Below, piece after piece: positions 11,590 through 23,420 of a stretch of 64,000 nt of DNA. Each line of letters begins with the position of its first letter. Position 1 is the stretch's first letter. The stretch lies in assembly GCA_003255025.1 (NCBI GenBank), contig QANY01005876.1, positions 985,199 through 1,049,198 of the forward strand. The letters are read 5' to 3'. Both the position numbers and the translations under genes were made by a program. Source of the stretch: Datisca glomerata. Its lineage: Eukaryota > Streptophyta > Magnoliopsida > Cucurbitales > Datiscaceae. The notes under the pieces were generated by a model. The model searched no databases. It saw only the letters and a program-made list of their open reading frames with translations, and was not told the DNA's origin.

Positions 11590-12030
11590 GGATCTTTTTT
11601 GAAGCCTCTGGCTACACTTTCAACTGCTGCCTTTAACAGATTTGTGTAAAATTAAGCATCCACATTCACGTTAATAATACATTGGGGAGGGACATACCAA
11701 GAGATAACCGAATGGGCATTAATATCAAGCCCCTGATTTCCACAAGATGAATTCCTAGAAAGATCATCTGTTAAAACAGAAGAATTAGGCAAATTTGCTT
11801 CCCAAAATTCATTACAAAAAGAATTTTGCAAAAACTATTAAGAGGATTTACCCTTTTTTCCTTAAAAATCAAGATCGTTTCTTTTCTTCCAAATAAACTG
11901 TAGCATGCAAATAAAAAGAGCAGACTTATTCTCACAATTATTATAAATATATTTAAGATCATAAAATCTGTATTCAACAAAATCGCCCAATTTTGACCTT
12001 GATCAAGGTTTGATGAATACCTCAATTATT
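11590..12030 (-). pseudogene. LINE-type RT end and RNase H N-terminal part
   Basis: Minus-strand translation gives YVPPQCIINVNVDA (the usual W-x-P-P...K-x-N-V-D start of plant RNase H, with the first catalytic Asp), a stop, then FYTNLLKAAVESVARGF. Upstream (11770-12025) pieces such as ATVYLEEK and NPLNSFCK resemble the linker between the RT zinc-binding region and RNase H. With 8955-9325 it would make one domain interrupted by the 9330-11590 block. Confidence 0.6.
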
Positions 12031-12224
12031 TGTTGTACCCCACTACAAATTCATTAAACTTTTAAAATTATAATCACCACTTAACAGGTCACCATCGCCA
12101 CTCAAAAGGCCCTAATTATCATCCTGAAGGTACTAATCGCATATTCATATCCGATCGCTATATATTGAGCTCTAATCGCCATCGTTCACCCCAATCGCCA
12201 ACCCAACTATGTCGATCACCATGT

Positions 12225-12305
12225 ATGGTTCTAATCGCCATCCAAATGGTTCTAATCGCCATCCAAATGGACGTAATCGTCATCCATATGGCTCTAATCG
12301 CCTGT
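12225..12305. repeat. 21-bp tandem repeat, about 3.8 copies
   Basis: Units start at 12225, 12246, 12267 and 12288, consensus ATGG(T/C)TCTAATCGCCATCC. Related AATCGCCA words extend left to about 12100. Confidence 0.88.
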
Positions 12306-12945
12306 ATGTGAAATCATATTGGATTAAGTAAGAATTTCTAAAGTAATTGAACACTTATTTATAAACTCGATAAAAGTTGTAATTGATGATGTTGTTGTGC
12401 TTTTGTGACAAGTATCAAGTGAGACGGGTTATCACCATGTATAATTATAGGTCAGAATGCCCCCATATTATACCGTTAAATCAAACTTAACCTGCTGAAA
12501 GTCTGAAATTAAATATTGAATTTGAAATAAATCTTTTATTTTATAATTATAACCCCATAAAATTTGAAAAATAACACCAATCACATTTTTAATTCATAAC
12601 CTTATAAATATATTTTTAAATCTAACCTTATTTTATTATCAAAATTAACCCCAAAATTAAAAAACCATATTCCCCTTCTTCTATTCGATACTCACCTTTT
12701 CCCCCTCTCTTAACACTTCATTCTTCTCTATTCAGACACTCTATTCTCCTACTTTCCTCCTCATCTCTTCATCTTCATCTCTTCATAAGCTAAAAAACTC
12801 ATCTAAGTGCCTCCAAACAACATCTCGAGTTGTATTCGCACATCCCTTGCAAACCCAAGTCAAACCGCGCCCAACCCGAGCCAAATTCGCCCAACTCGCG
12901 ATCCCAAACCCTATATCTTTCTAATATTGTACTTTTTCATAAAAA

Positions 12946-15900
12946 ATGGCTAGAGTAAAGCATAAAGTTATAAAAAGAACACTGAGTTTAACTACGCAAC
13001 CAAGTTTGAAAGGGTCGTACGATACCACCGGTTATGGGGTGAAAAGATTTCATCGAAAGAATCAAAATTTTACTAGCCTTATTCTTCTTGTTGCTCCAAC
13101 GACGCATATATCCCATCCAAACAAATAAGATGTAAGTCTTTCTTTAATTTTGTTTTTGGTTTTTATGTGTTATATTGTTAAAACACCTAATAAATACTTG
13201 ATTCGTTCTATACATTGAGTGTTTTTTATGTGATGATTGTAGAAATGTATGATTGTTGGTAAATATATGTATTGGATGGAAACTATAGTATTTTCATGAG
13301 TGCCCGTAAAGTGTTTGATAAAATGCCACATTGGGTCTATACTATATTTATATGAATACCTGTAACATGGTGGGATACAACCCACACATTTCATATAGAT
13401 GAAGTGGGTGAAATGACAATGACCCCATTGGACTTTGTTGTGATTACCAGGCTGAAATTCCAAGGTCGACAACTAGACTATCATTTGAAAATCTACAACA
13501 ACAAGAAGGCATTGCGGAAGCTAGTCGACGAACCGTTGTTGGAGCTTAGAGAAAAGAAGTTAGTTATCAATGGATTTTTGATAATTATGTTAGTTACAAG
13601 TGCAATATTCTTGACAAGGAGGAAATTTTGACAAGAGTTTTTCTTCTGGCGCTCTTGGGAAGTACACTTTTGACGACAAGAGCAACAAAGTTTATTTGTA
13701 CTTACTCCCCAAACTAAAGAAAATGGATGATATACGGGAGTACAATTGGGGTGGTTCGGCATTGTCTGTATTGTATTGCAATATGTACGCTTTACGACGC
13801 GACAAAAGTGTAGGGACTGGGGGTTTCTAGAGAGCATGAGAGGTATAAGCTCATAAGTACTTTTAATTTTTGACATTGAACAGACCAATGGGTGGGCCAA
13901 ACACGTTCCTGAGAGTAGCATGTTGGATAGACATTGATGTGGGAACAAGGGATGTTGCTCACAACCTAAAAGAATTTCGTGTTAAACTTCCATATGTAAA
14001 GCCCAATGAGGTATGCGTTTTATTCTATCAATTCTTATATTGTCTCCCTCTTGAGTATGAATAATGTTTTACTAACAAATTATTTGTTTTTTAACTTGTA
14101 AACTTGCCTGACTATTACATCGACAGTATACCTCCTACCACCATGATAATCCTGCTGTAAGGAACTACTAGAAGAGCATGGTACTTGAGTGAGCACGTCT
14201 CACGATAGAGTTTGGGAATCAAGGTGCCGTATGATGCTTTTTTTAAAGATATCCTACATAAATGTCTCGTAATCAAGTAATAAAGTGTTAAGAAGAGTGT
14301 CGAACCCACATGGAATAGTGAACATATAATGCTAAATGCTAAATAGAAATAGATTGTAAGATGATGCTATAATTGTAGTAAGCTGAAAGCTAAATGTATT
14401 TAAGAATTACTAATAACTAATTTAACTAAAACTACAAACAAGAAAGTAACAAAGTGGATTATGTAATTAATATGAAATTAGGCTAGTATGGCTAGTTTCA
14501 CTTTTCAATTACTACACCTACTTTAATTCATCCCCATGCTAACATTTCCAAAAAAGTACCATGGCTATTTTGCAATTAAACTTCCGTTTAATAGATTACC
14601 TATTCTCCTTCGTATCAAAGCAAGGTTAGGTTATAATAGATTCATTTAGTTTCAGCCAATAGATTGCAAGGTAAGTTCATATTTCTATTCAACTCACAAA
14701 ACACCTAAATCTATATGAATCAATGCTCACATATGTTTGATGTAGGTATTCATGCATTGGGAGAATTTTTGCCATTAAACTAAGCTCTTTCGAAACTTAA
14801 TCTAACTTGCATTCTAAATGTAATGGCCAGTTACAATCAGAATCTTAATCACACAACACACACGACCCAAACTATTCAAGGAACGCGTAAAGAAAACTTC
14901 ATTAAAGAGGTAAAGTAAAATCCAAAGCTAAGTTACCATATTATCCTTAAACTAGTTTAGCTCATAATGATCTCAAATGATAATACATAAAGTCTGGAAT
15001 CTATTGAATCTTGCAACAAAAAGGTTTAGAGAAATAATGTAGAATAAAGAGTAAGGAAGGAAAGAAAAAGGAAGAATAAACAAAATGCTCAAATTCCTTG
15101 TCGTCTTCTTCTTTCTCTTTTATTCTCTCTGCTTTCTTCCTCTCTCTGTACTGATTCTCCTTCGTTGCTTCTTGTAGAACTTGTTGGCTCACTCCAGCTC
15201 TCCTCCTCAAAATAGAATGGTTTCCTTTTTATACCATGCTAGAATTTGGGGAAACTTCTTAGCACAAAGGGTACGCGGCATGCTCTCCAAAAAGCTTGGG
15301 ATCACAGGATCGTGAATATGCGCCACCTGGAGCAATGGACTCTGCTGCACGGAGATCCTTTATGATTTTAGCGCCAGCTTGCTCACGCGCTAGACAAATC
15401 ACTTTCTTGCGATGAATACGTAGAACTATAGAATGCTATAGCTCTTAATGATCAAGCAAGCTTGCAGTCCTGCACCAAAGAGACCCTAAAATGCATAAAA
15501 CTGCATAATACCCAAAACCAGACTAACATTCGAGATTTAAGCTATAAAACTATCCTAACTTCATTCGACCAAAATATAGCCCTATTTATGCTTAACATTC
15601 CTAAATCAGATTAAATATTCACGCTGAGAATAGATGTAATAACTTTACTTTCGTAGAGTTATCACCGTACATCCTAAACAGACTTCTAGGTTTAATGTTA
15701 TGTGATCAACTATTCACTAGAGAGGATTTGACTGGTGGTCTTGGAGGTTTCAGAGTGACACACTTCATCGATAATGCAGATGGTGATGCCGAAAATCCTT
15801 ATGATGAATTCCAGAAAAGTGGTTGTCTTACAATTATGATGAAACATCTTCATCTTCGCAGGTGCTAAACGTCTCTAAGTGGTTTTCAAATATAGGAGAA

Positions 15901-16689
15901 TACTCATATTGTTATACAATGTAAATTTATAATCTACTTGGTATAGGCTATAGCACCAGTAACGAAAACAACCATAGTAGTACCAGGAGCATCAGGGTCC
16001 GCTGGAGCGACCGTTGATGATATAATAGTGGCTGAAATCCAACTACCAACGTGGCGGATAATACTTCCACTCCCAGATGGTGGTAGTGAGATGGTTGAGA
16101 TTCCAAATAATATTCCAATTTGGGGTCTTCGATCAGCTGATGTCGATTATGTGAGTTATGATGTTAATGTTTATTATTTTATCATTAAATATCTTATTAA
16201 TGCGTAATTTGGATAATGAAGGTGCTGTCGGCATGCGCGGCATGCGCGACATGCATGATGTGCATGATTGGCGGTCTCAACAATCTGTTCTTCGAGAAAA
16301 TGTTGAGCGCACGTGAGGCGATGATGAAGGCATTGATAAAGGCCAAAGCATCAATCAGAAAAAGGATAAGGAAATTTTAAACTTACTATTTTTCCCTAAT
16401 TATTTTTTAGTTTGAAATCAAAATATTCAAATTAATTCTTAGCTGACATTTTGAGTATGTACACTTGCAGGCGAAGTTACAAAGACGCCTGTAAATGTAT
16501 GAAAATCAAGTAAGAAGGCATGGGGGTGATGATGAAGGTCACAATAACAATGGTGAATATTTAGTCACTGATGATGAAGATGACCATGATGATGACACCA
16601 ATGAAGATACTGATTTGAAACGAGAACATGAAGGACATACAAAGCATTCACATGATGGTTTGTCGAAAAAGAGAAAAGTTGCACCATGA
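12946..16689 (+). pseudogene. Plant mobile domain (PMD, aminotransferase-like) gene, broken
   Basis: Candidate start ATG at 12946 after a CT-rich leader. The PMD core begins near 13366 with WWDTTHTFHIDEVGEMTMTP, the W-x-x-T-x-T-F-H...GEMT signature of this domain. Open stretches KALRKL, ILTRVFLLALLGSTLF and LYLLPKLKKMDDI follow at 13500-13730, then 13870-14015, 14170-14259 and 15673-15850. A linker exon lies at about 15949-16150, and an acidic C-terminal tail at 16470-16689 ends with SKKRKV, a basic nuclear-signal-like cluster. Frameshifts near 13560-13630, in-frame stops and a 1.4-kb insertion (14260-15667) break it. PMD function is unknown; it is found in MULEs, gypsy elements and domesticated MAIN/MAIL proteins. 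Exon limits are approximate. Confidence 0.72.
14260..15667. mobile_element. 1408-bp non-coding insertion with TACAT target duplication
   Basis: TACAT stands directly before (14255-14259) and directly after (15668-15672) this block. Removing the block and one TACAT restores an open reading through the PMD gene (VPYDAFFKDILH joined to PKQTSRFNVM), which is strong evidence for a real insertion. The block contains TGTCTCGTAATCAAGTAATA near its left end, like non-autonomous LTR elements common in plants, and ends GAGTTATCACCG. A 5-bp duplication fits an LTR-type integrase, but TG/CA ends are offset by three bases. It codes for nothing. Confidence 0.7.
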
Positions 16690-17119
16690 CGCTTTGTCAA
16701 AGTTTATATGAACTTTTTATAGTCTGTTTGAATTTTAAACTTGATTCTAAGTTTGTTAAGTGTATTTTTGGATTTGTTAAATTCTGGCTGCATTTTGTTG
16801 GGCATATTATTGACATAAATATGTATTTTGATTGTGAATTTTATATATTTATGGGGAGGTTCTGTCGAATCATTGTTTAGAATTTTAAACTGGATTCTAA
16901 GTTTGTTCAGGTATGGTTGAATTTTAAACTGGATCCTAAACACTTTATGTATGAGGATAAAATTTACAAACCATCATTTTATCCAAATTGACCGTGTTGC
17001 TGAGGTGAAGAAGATATTGGAAGTGGAAGCATTTTTGTTTGTGGAATTTGACAGACCAACAATCAAAATATATTTTAATGCAAGAATGTATAATGATAAA
17101 AACGACCAGAGGAGGGCCC

Positions 17120-17400
17120 CTAACGCATGTAAGTATGGCGTTTGAGGCCCCAAAATGACCACGAGTGTCCTAGACGCCATACTTATATGGCGAAACGACA
17201 TATGGCTATAACATTTAAGGCCCTCATGGTTGTTTTTGGGCCCTAAACGCCATAGTTACAGGCGCTTAGGCCTGTGTCACTTGGACACTGGCCAAACGCC
17301 TTTAAGCATAGCTTTTGGGGACCAAAGATGACCAGGATGGCCCCAAACACCATACCTATATGGCAAAACGCCGTATTTATAAGTGCTCTAAAGGTCAAAT
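17120..17400. repeat. GC-richer block of GGCGTTT/CGCCATA repeats between PMD and transposase genes
   Basis: About 280 bp with a base composition unlike its neighbours. It has repeated words GGCGTTT, AACGCCATA, TATATGGC(G/A)AAACG and GGCCC, with a 7-bp-arm palindrome CGCCATA-CTTA-TATGGCG at 17175-17192. It directly precedes the transposase gene by about 200 bp. Confidence 0.7.
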
Positions 17401-17598
17401 AACCTTGATTCTTCAATTTGTTTTGTCTGGATCATCAATTTTCAACTCCAACTAAGTGATCGGCTACACCTTATAGGTAATGTTTATTTAGTTTTCTTTA
17501 TTTTTTTCAAGATCATATTTAAGTTAGATGCTTTATGAGTAATTATCATCAACTTCAACTATTGTTTTTTTTTTCAATTTAGTTAAGCATTTTTAAAG

Positions 17599-19684
17599 AT
17601 GAGTAATCTTGATGTATCTATAAACCTGGGTGAGACGAGTACGCAACCGGGTTCATCCACATTAGCAATCTTGCAAAATGAGGATGTCATTGGTGAAATA
17701 TTTGATACTTTACAAGAGGCTGAAGATTTATATTATACATACGCAGACGATGCTGGGTTAAGTGTACAAAAAGATGATAAACGCAAGAACAGAGAGGGGG
17801 AAACTTTGTTAAAGAGATGGGTTTGCTCAAAAGAAGGAGTCTGGGACAACCAAGAGGCTTGACAAGGGTGGATTATCATGCTTATTTTAAAGTAAACTTT
17901 GATAAGAAGTCGTTAAATATTTTGAAGCTAAACACAACCATCCCACCACCTCATCACAGGACATGACCTTTATTCGATCCAATAGAGTAGTGAATGAAGT
18001 GGACATGGTTCAGGCAACAAGATTGCACAATGTTAGTTTTAAGCTAAGCCAAGTGTTTGATTACATGGTCGACCAAGCAGGCGCTTATGAGAATGTGGGG
18101 TTCTTAAGAACGGATCTCTACAATAAAATGGACAAGCAGCGAAAATCGCAGGTAATCGAAACTGATTCAGAGGTAACTGTTGCTTTTTATACTACAAAAT
18201 TGGAGATGTATTCGGATATGTATTACAAATACAACATTGATACAGATAATCATCTGGAAAATTTGTTCTTGGAAGAATTGACATGCCAAGTTGACTATCA
18301 CTATTTCAATGATGTAATGGCGTTCGGTACGACCTACAAGATGAATGTATACAAGAAGCCGCTCGTGATTTTCCTCTGCGTGAACAATCACTACAAGACC
18401 ACGGTATTTGGTTGTGCGTTATTGGTTGATGAGACTGTTGAAACCTATCAATGGGTATTGAGGACTTTCTTGGATGCCATGAAAAATAAGATGCCTCAAT
18501 CAATCATTACAGATGGGGATAAGGCGATGCGTAAAGCAATTAAGACAGTGCTCTCCAATTGTAATCATCGACTGTGTGCATGACATCTTGAATGAAATGC
18601 CCGATCAAACGTGCATAACCCAGAATTTCTACAGGCCTTCAAGAGAGTCATAATTGATTTCCTTAGTGAGGAGAAGTTTGAAGAGGAATATGATCGTTTG
18701 ATAGAGTCGTTCAACCTTACGGAAAATAATTGGGTACAATGGATGTATACAAAGTGTGAACCCTGGACATAGGCCTTCCAACATAAAAAATTCTTTGCGT
18801 TCATGAGAATGATGCAACGATATGAAAAGGTATGAATGCGTAACTCTACCGATTCGTTGAACGTCGATCTATACTATTTGAATTTGTGCTATAATTCTGG
18901 GCGTTGGCACGTATTCGACATGCGGGGATGTTGGACGATTTCAAGTTGACAAATGAAATGTCTATGCTTCAGACACATTTGCGTACGTTAGAGCAACATG
19001 CGAAAATGTGTTCATACATAAACTGTTTAAATGTGTGCGTAAGGAGATCATGGGTGAGGCAGCGTTTATAGTTTGTGCTTTGACACATGATGAGGAGGCT
19101 TGAAATTATTCATTTATTGAGTTTGGGGTGTCGAATGGCTCATACATAATAGCATGAGACCGACAACTTGATACACTAAAGTGTAGTTGTGGCAAGTTTG
19201 AATCAATGGGGATATTGTGTTGTCATATGTTCACTATTATGAAAGCTGAACATATGCAAGAGATCTCAAGAACGTGCATATTGGACCGGTGGCAGATCAC
19301 TATGAAGAGTAATATGCTACCAATCGGGTCAAGCCATTCTCATCTGGATACAAATGAGACAATATTGCTTCAGTACAATTTGATACAATCATCTACCAAA
19401 AGACTTGCTTACTTTATGTCAAAGTCAAGTGAATGGTCGACCGTGCCAAAGTGGAGATTGGGATGTTGTGTGCAAAATATGAGACCTTGTGGAATGAAAA
19501 GGTCGCCAATGAACAAGATGTGAAGCGTGAGTATGGTGTAGAGATTAAAAGAGGCCATGTTCAAGACTCGGTAATTGTGAAGACAAAGGGCAACCAAGGT
19601 ACTAGCTCGAATAAAACACGACCAACCACTCGTCGTTGTGGTCATTGTAAGAACACTGGACATACCAAACAGACGTGTCCATAA
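17599..19684 (+). pseudogene. MULE transposase of FAR1/FRS type, broken
   Basis: Domains in order. FAR1 DNA-binding domain (17690-17945): EAEDLYYTYADDAGLSVQ, RWVCSKEG, then, after a frameshift near 17855, PRGLTRVDYHAYFKV. MULE DDE domain (18241-18583): DVMAFGTTYKMN, PLVIFLCVNNHYKTTVFGC, ETYQWVLRTFLDAMK, SIITDGDKAM, NHRLCA, with a stop right after the HRLC box. The central part continues in other frames (18590-19130). SWIM zinc finger at 19180-19300: CSCGKFESMGILCCH, then ILDRWQ. CCHC knuckle CGHCKNTGHTKQTC ends at 19681. Normal FAR1-type transposases are roughly 650-850 residues; the pieces add up to about that. The first catalytic Asp of the DDE triad (FDTTY in the family) is Gly here (18326-18328). 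It is not functional. Confidence 0.85.
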
Positions 19685-19989
19685 TTACCGAACGATGTGC
19701 ATGCTAGGATGTCGGAACGTGCAAGGTGCACACGCGACAGGGGTCTCCAGACAAGGTGTGTCCCACGAACAACCAACATTTCAATACCCATTCAATGTGC
19801 AAGGTTCATACCAAGTCCCTTTATTCAACTTATCTGCATACCCACCACCATTCAACGCATAAGGTGAGTACCCTATGTACAACACAAAGATGCCATATAG
19901 GATAATTTTCTGTATGCCCCGCTGCAATAAATGTACATTTTGATATAAACTTGCTTTCATAGTTTGTTTTTGGGAATGTTAATATACAA

Positions 19990-20390
19990 ATATGTTGTTT
20001 CTGCAAATAATATAACAATCACTTTACACAATAACTTGCAAAATTCAAACATCTAAGTTGCAAAACTCTAAGTTCAAACAATTAAGTTCACCGGATAATA
20101 TACAATCATTGTACACAATAACTTGCAAAAATCTATTTATTTATCATTGTACACAATAATTCTGTAAATCTGTTTATCATCACTACATATAAGAACTTAA
20201 AAAATTTGCATATTTATTATTGTATACAATAATTCTGCAAAATCTATTTATCATCATTTACAAAAATCTCTTTGTTTATAACTGTACACAATAATATACA
20301 AAATCTGTTTATCATCCATATACATAACAACTTACAAAAATCTATTTTTGTTCACTATACACAATAATCATATAGAAAATATGACACGAT
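19990..20390. repeat. Degenerate tandem repeat of ACAATAA(C/T) units
   Basis: Six or seven units of about 50-65 bp containing TGTACACAATAA(C/T), TTGCAAAAATCT and TTTATCATC, 300 bp downstream of the transposase end. Confidence 0.75.
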
Positions 20391-20620
20391 AATACATATA
20401 GTATCCCTTCATTTTTTTCCTCTTCGCCATCCTTTAGTTCAAAGTAAGACTCATCTTTGGTGGTTGCTGAGTCTCTGAAACAGATGAGTTCCTTCTATAA
20501 AACTGGTCAACGCGCTCATGTATCATTGTATACATGGTATTCGAAGGATGGTTGACGATCTTCAACAGAATCTCACACCGAAGATTGTGCGATTTCAACT
20601 CTTGTAAAAATATTCTGAAT

Positions 20621-21072
20621 ATTCACCAAACTATCATACACCTCAACAAATTTAATAATGATAGCCACAAATGAGCAAATCCAGAATAGTCAGGAAATTT
20701 TCAATTACATAACTAAAGGAACCCTAACTCCAAACTAAAACAAAACAGAAAACAGAGACCTCGAGCTTGAATATTCATCAAACTATCATACAACTCAACA
20801 AATTTAATAATGACTGCCACAAATGAGCAAATCCAAATCGATAAGAAAATTCCCAATTACATAACTAAAGGAACCATAACTCCAAACTAAAACAAAATAG
20901 AAAACGGAGCTCTCAAGCTTGATTATTCACCAAACTATCATTACATCTCAACAAATTCAATAATGATAGCCACAAATGAGAAAATCTAGAACAATAAGAA
21001 AATTCCCAATTATAGAACTAAAAGAACCCCAAACTAAAATAAACAGAAAACAAAGCTCTCAAGTTTAATAAA
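20621..21072. repeat. 152-bp tandem triplication
   Basis: Copies start at 20621, 20773 and 20925, an exact 152-bp period for the first two. All contain CAAACTATCAT, CCACAAATGAG, CCAATTA and CTCCAAACTAAAA words (the third copy has a small deletion). It lies just beyond the 3' end of the minus-strand Ulp1 gene. Confidence 0.92.
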
Positions 21073-21129
21073 ATGTAAATAATATCTGACAAATTACACA
21101 TGAGTGATAGCCATGAACCATTTCTGCCC

Positions 21130-23420
21130 TGATGTCATCCATATATCTCATAATCCACACACCATAATCACTCATGCAATGTAATAATAAGTGCATCGAT
21201 TGGGGCGGCCTTGAAATTTTGAATGAGCAGAAAGTTCTTGGCGGGGGCAAAATAACCTAGGAGCTTATGCCTAAATATCAAGTCCATACCTTCTAACTAT
21301 AATTTCATTTACAATATATAAAAGGAGAATCAATGTCAACATCATGTATGATATAAGATATTAGAAGTCATGATGATGGATTAGAACATACAATCTTTTT
21401 TATCTTTTCGATCCATTCCACTTTACTCCAGGCATTTGGTAAGGTGTCTCACATGGTGACTTCCTTGTCCATGATGAAAATCTTGGCCATCAACCAATGA
21501 TCTCTACCATCGTGTATCGACATACACATCTATATTACACAACACATTTACACAATCATACTACATCAAAATTTATTAACTTAGCTACATTAAATTTGTT
21601 TACATTCGTATGTCGCTCAAGCGTTGGCACGTATCTCTCCACGATCTTGTGTTTGCTTACAAAATTAGGAAGTTCTACTATTTGGAAACACATTGATTCT
21701 ATAGTGGCATAACAAAAATATAGTATAAAAGTACATACAAACCTAAAATAAGGATGATACTGAGTAGTAGATACTCACAACAAATGACGTGAGAAGAAAC
21801 CATAATGGGTTGCTCATCGACGCTAGACGAGCCAAGTGAATTCTCTAGACCGAGAGTCTTTAGATCTCTCCAGTCAACATTGCGGACAAAATATTTAATG
21901 AGAATCTTACTATAAAAGACAAATAAAAGATAAAATTAATCAAAACTTGGAAGTGGTTGTGTGTCAACTTTGTTAGATTAGTGTGCTTACTACCTATCCA
22001 CCAAGCCTTTCTAAAAAATATACTCCACGAAACGCTGATCTTTGACTTCTAGTGGGATCCTGCAATGTGTACGGGCTCACTTTAAATACCTTTATATTTC
22101 GTTTAGTGGTCAAATTACCCTTCAAATAGGGTGAACTGAGTAGAGGATAATCTCTCCTCTCCCGAGTGCTGCACAACCACATCGGGCATTGGCTTTCGGT
22201 AGACTCGTTCATGACTTGTTTGCCCTACCAACACATAACCCCAAGTAAGGTGTTAGATTACTAGTAAGAGTATACATGTTATATTAATAGAAAAGATGAA
22301 ATAAGAATAAACAGAATAATACATTTCGATGTCCTTTAGACGTTCCAGCCATACAACCGGATGGTTTCTCACCAATAGCAGGTCGGTGAATGATTTGTCA
22401 GAAGCATCCAGCTAGATGAAAATATCATCCTTATCATTTTATCAAAAGGTGATGAAGAGTCCAACAACCCTTCTTCGCTGGAGGGACTCATTTCTTCATC
22501 AAAACCTCCTCGTTCTTTACCTCGAGTCGGGGTGACGCGTGGCTCTCGAGACTTACCAGTGCAAAGTTGTGCAGATATTTTCTTGGAAGACCATCACCTT
22601 TCTCTGCTCCTCAATTATTTGTGATATATCTACCCTCATGAAGCTCGCATCCGCCTGAAGAGTGAGCACTTGTGCACTTAAAGCACGTATCTTCGACCAA
22701 CGACTTGCTCTTCAAGTAGATATGCACCCATATTCTCGCCAACTTGCATATGCTCACAGTCCTCCTGAACCTCACGGTCGTCTGAAATGTCTTCTGTGAT
22801 TGTATCGATCTACTTAACACAAATACATGTGAATTAGTAATCTAACCAACCAATTTTACAATATTCTAAAAAGTTTATCGCAAAGCTTTTAGGCCCTCCT
22901 CCCATTGAAGTTACAAACTTAATAATTTTTGCTTCGGCCTGGTCGTTCCATACCAGCAGCAAGGCTGGTTCAAGTCAAAATAGTTGGCAGCACATGCCAA
23001 CTTCTCCAGATAAAAAAGATGCAACAAAATGAAGTTATTAGCAGATTTATATATGTTATAATGTAAAAATAAGACCAATGTACACCAAATCTATTACTTG
23101 GATAAATAACAAGCATTCGGAATGCTATTGTGGTGGTTCTTTTGATACCTCACGACACTATCACAAAATCTTTAAAACAAGCAAAAACCCAATTCTTTTG
23201 ATGGATGGTCGCAGATGCATTCACAGTGTGAAATCATGAATGACTGACAACTGGTTTTGATCGAGGAGATAACAAAACCCCAATGGTGTATAGCATAAAC
23301 GCTTGCCTCCAATAGTCACCGTCAAACTCCTCAATCAAGAATTTCGACAAGGTGTTCACCAAAATATCACCTTGAGCGTTCACTCACTTCACTATTAGAT
23401 CTTTGATTTCATTCACATCA
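21130..23420 (-). pseudogene. Ulp1-like cysteine protease (C48) gene of MULE type, broken
   Basis: Read on the minus strand from 23420. EEFDGDYWRQAFMLYTIGVL and NWVFACFKDF (23200-23350) belong to the N-terminal region of this plant transposon protein group. An LEKLACAANYFDL piece lies near 22960. An acidic linker (EDISDDREVQEDCEHMQ) and a coiled-coil-like stretch (ADASFMRVDISQIIEEQRK) follow at 22590-22800, and a KSREPRVTPTRGKERGG linker near 22520. Then come FVRNVDWRDLKTL (about 21860-21890), and the protease core HWLMAKIFIMDKE...DTLPNAW (21430-21500) with the catalytic His and Asp. At the expected catalytic Cys (DCGVW) the sequence reads SDYGVWIMRYMDDI (21150-21170). Several introns are probable; stops also occur. 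It could act on SUMO-like targets in intact relatives, but this copy cannot be active. Confidence 0.75.

Larger units (their letters stand above)
9330..11590. mobile_element. Inserted block splitting the RNase H remnant; foldback-like element inside
   Basis: This block separates the two halves of the RNase H domain. It has no coding capacity. At 9740-9930 there are repeated words such as GGACGGTTATG, CGTGACGATTAC and AACCATCGCGAT, which look like subterminal repeats of a DNA transposon. From 10335 to 11575 it holds opposing tandem arrays described separately. The exact junctions and any target duplication could not be fixed. Confidence 0.45.

Noticed and set aside
13493..13948. 151-codon minus-strand frame
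   Set aside because: Antisense shadow of the PMD domain, whose plus-strand motifs are clear; the minus frame has no domain signature.
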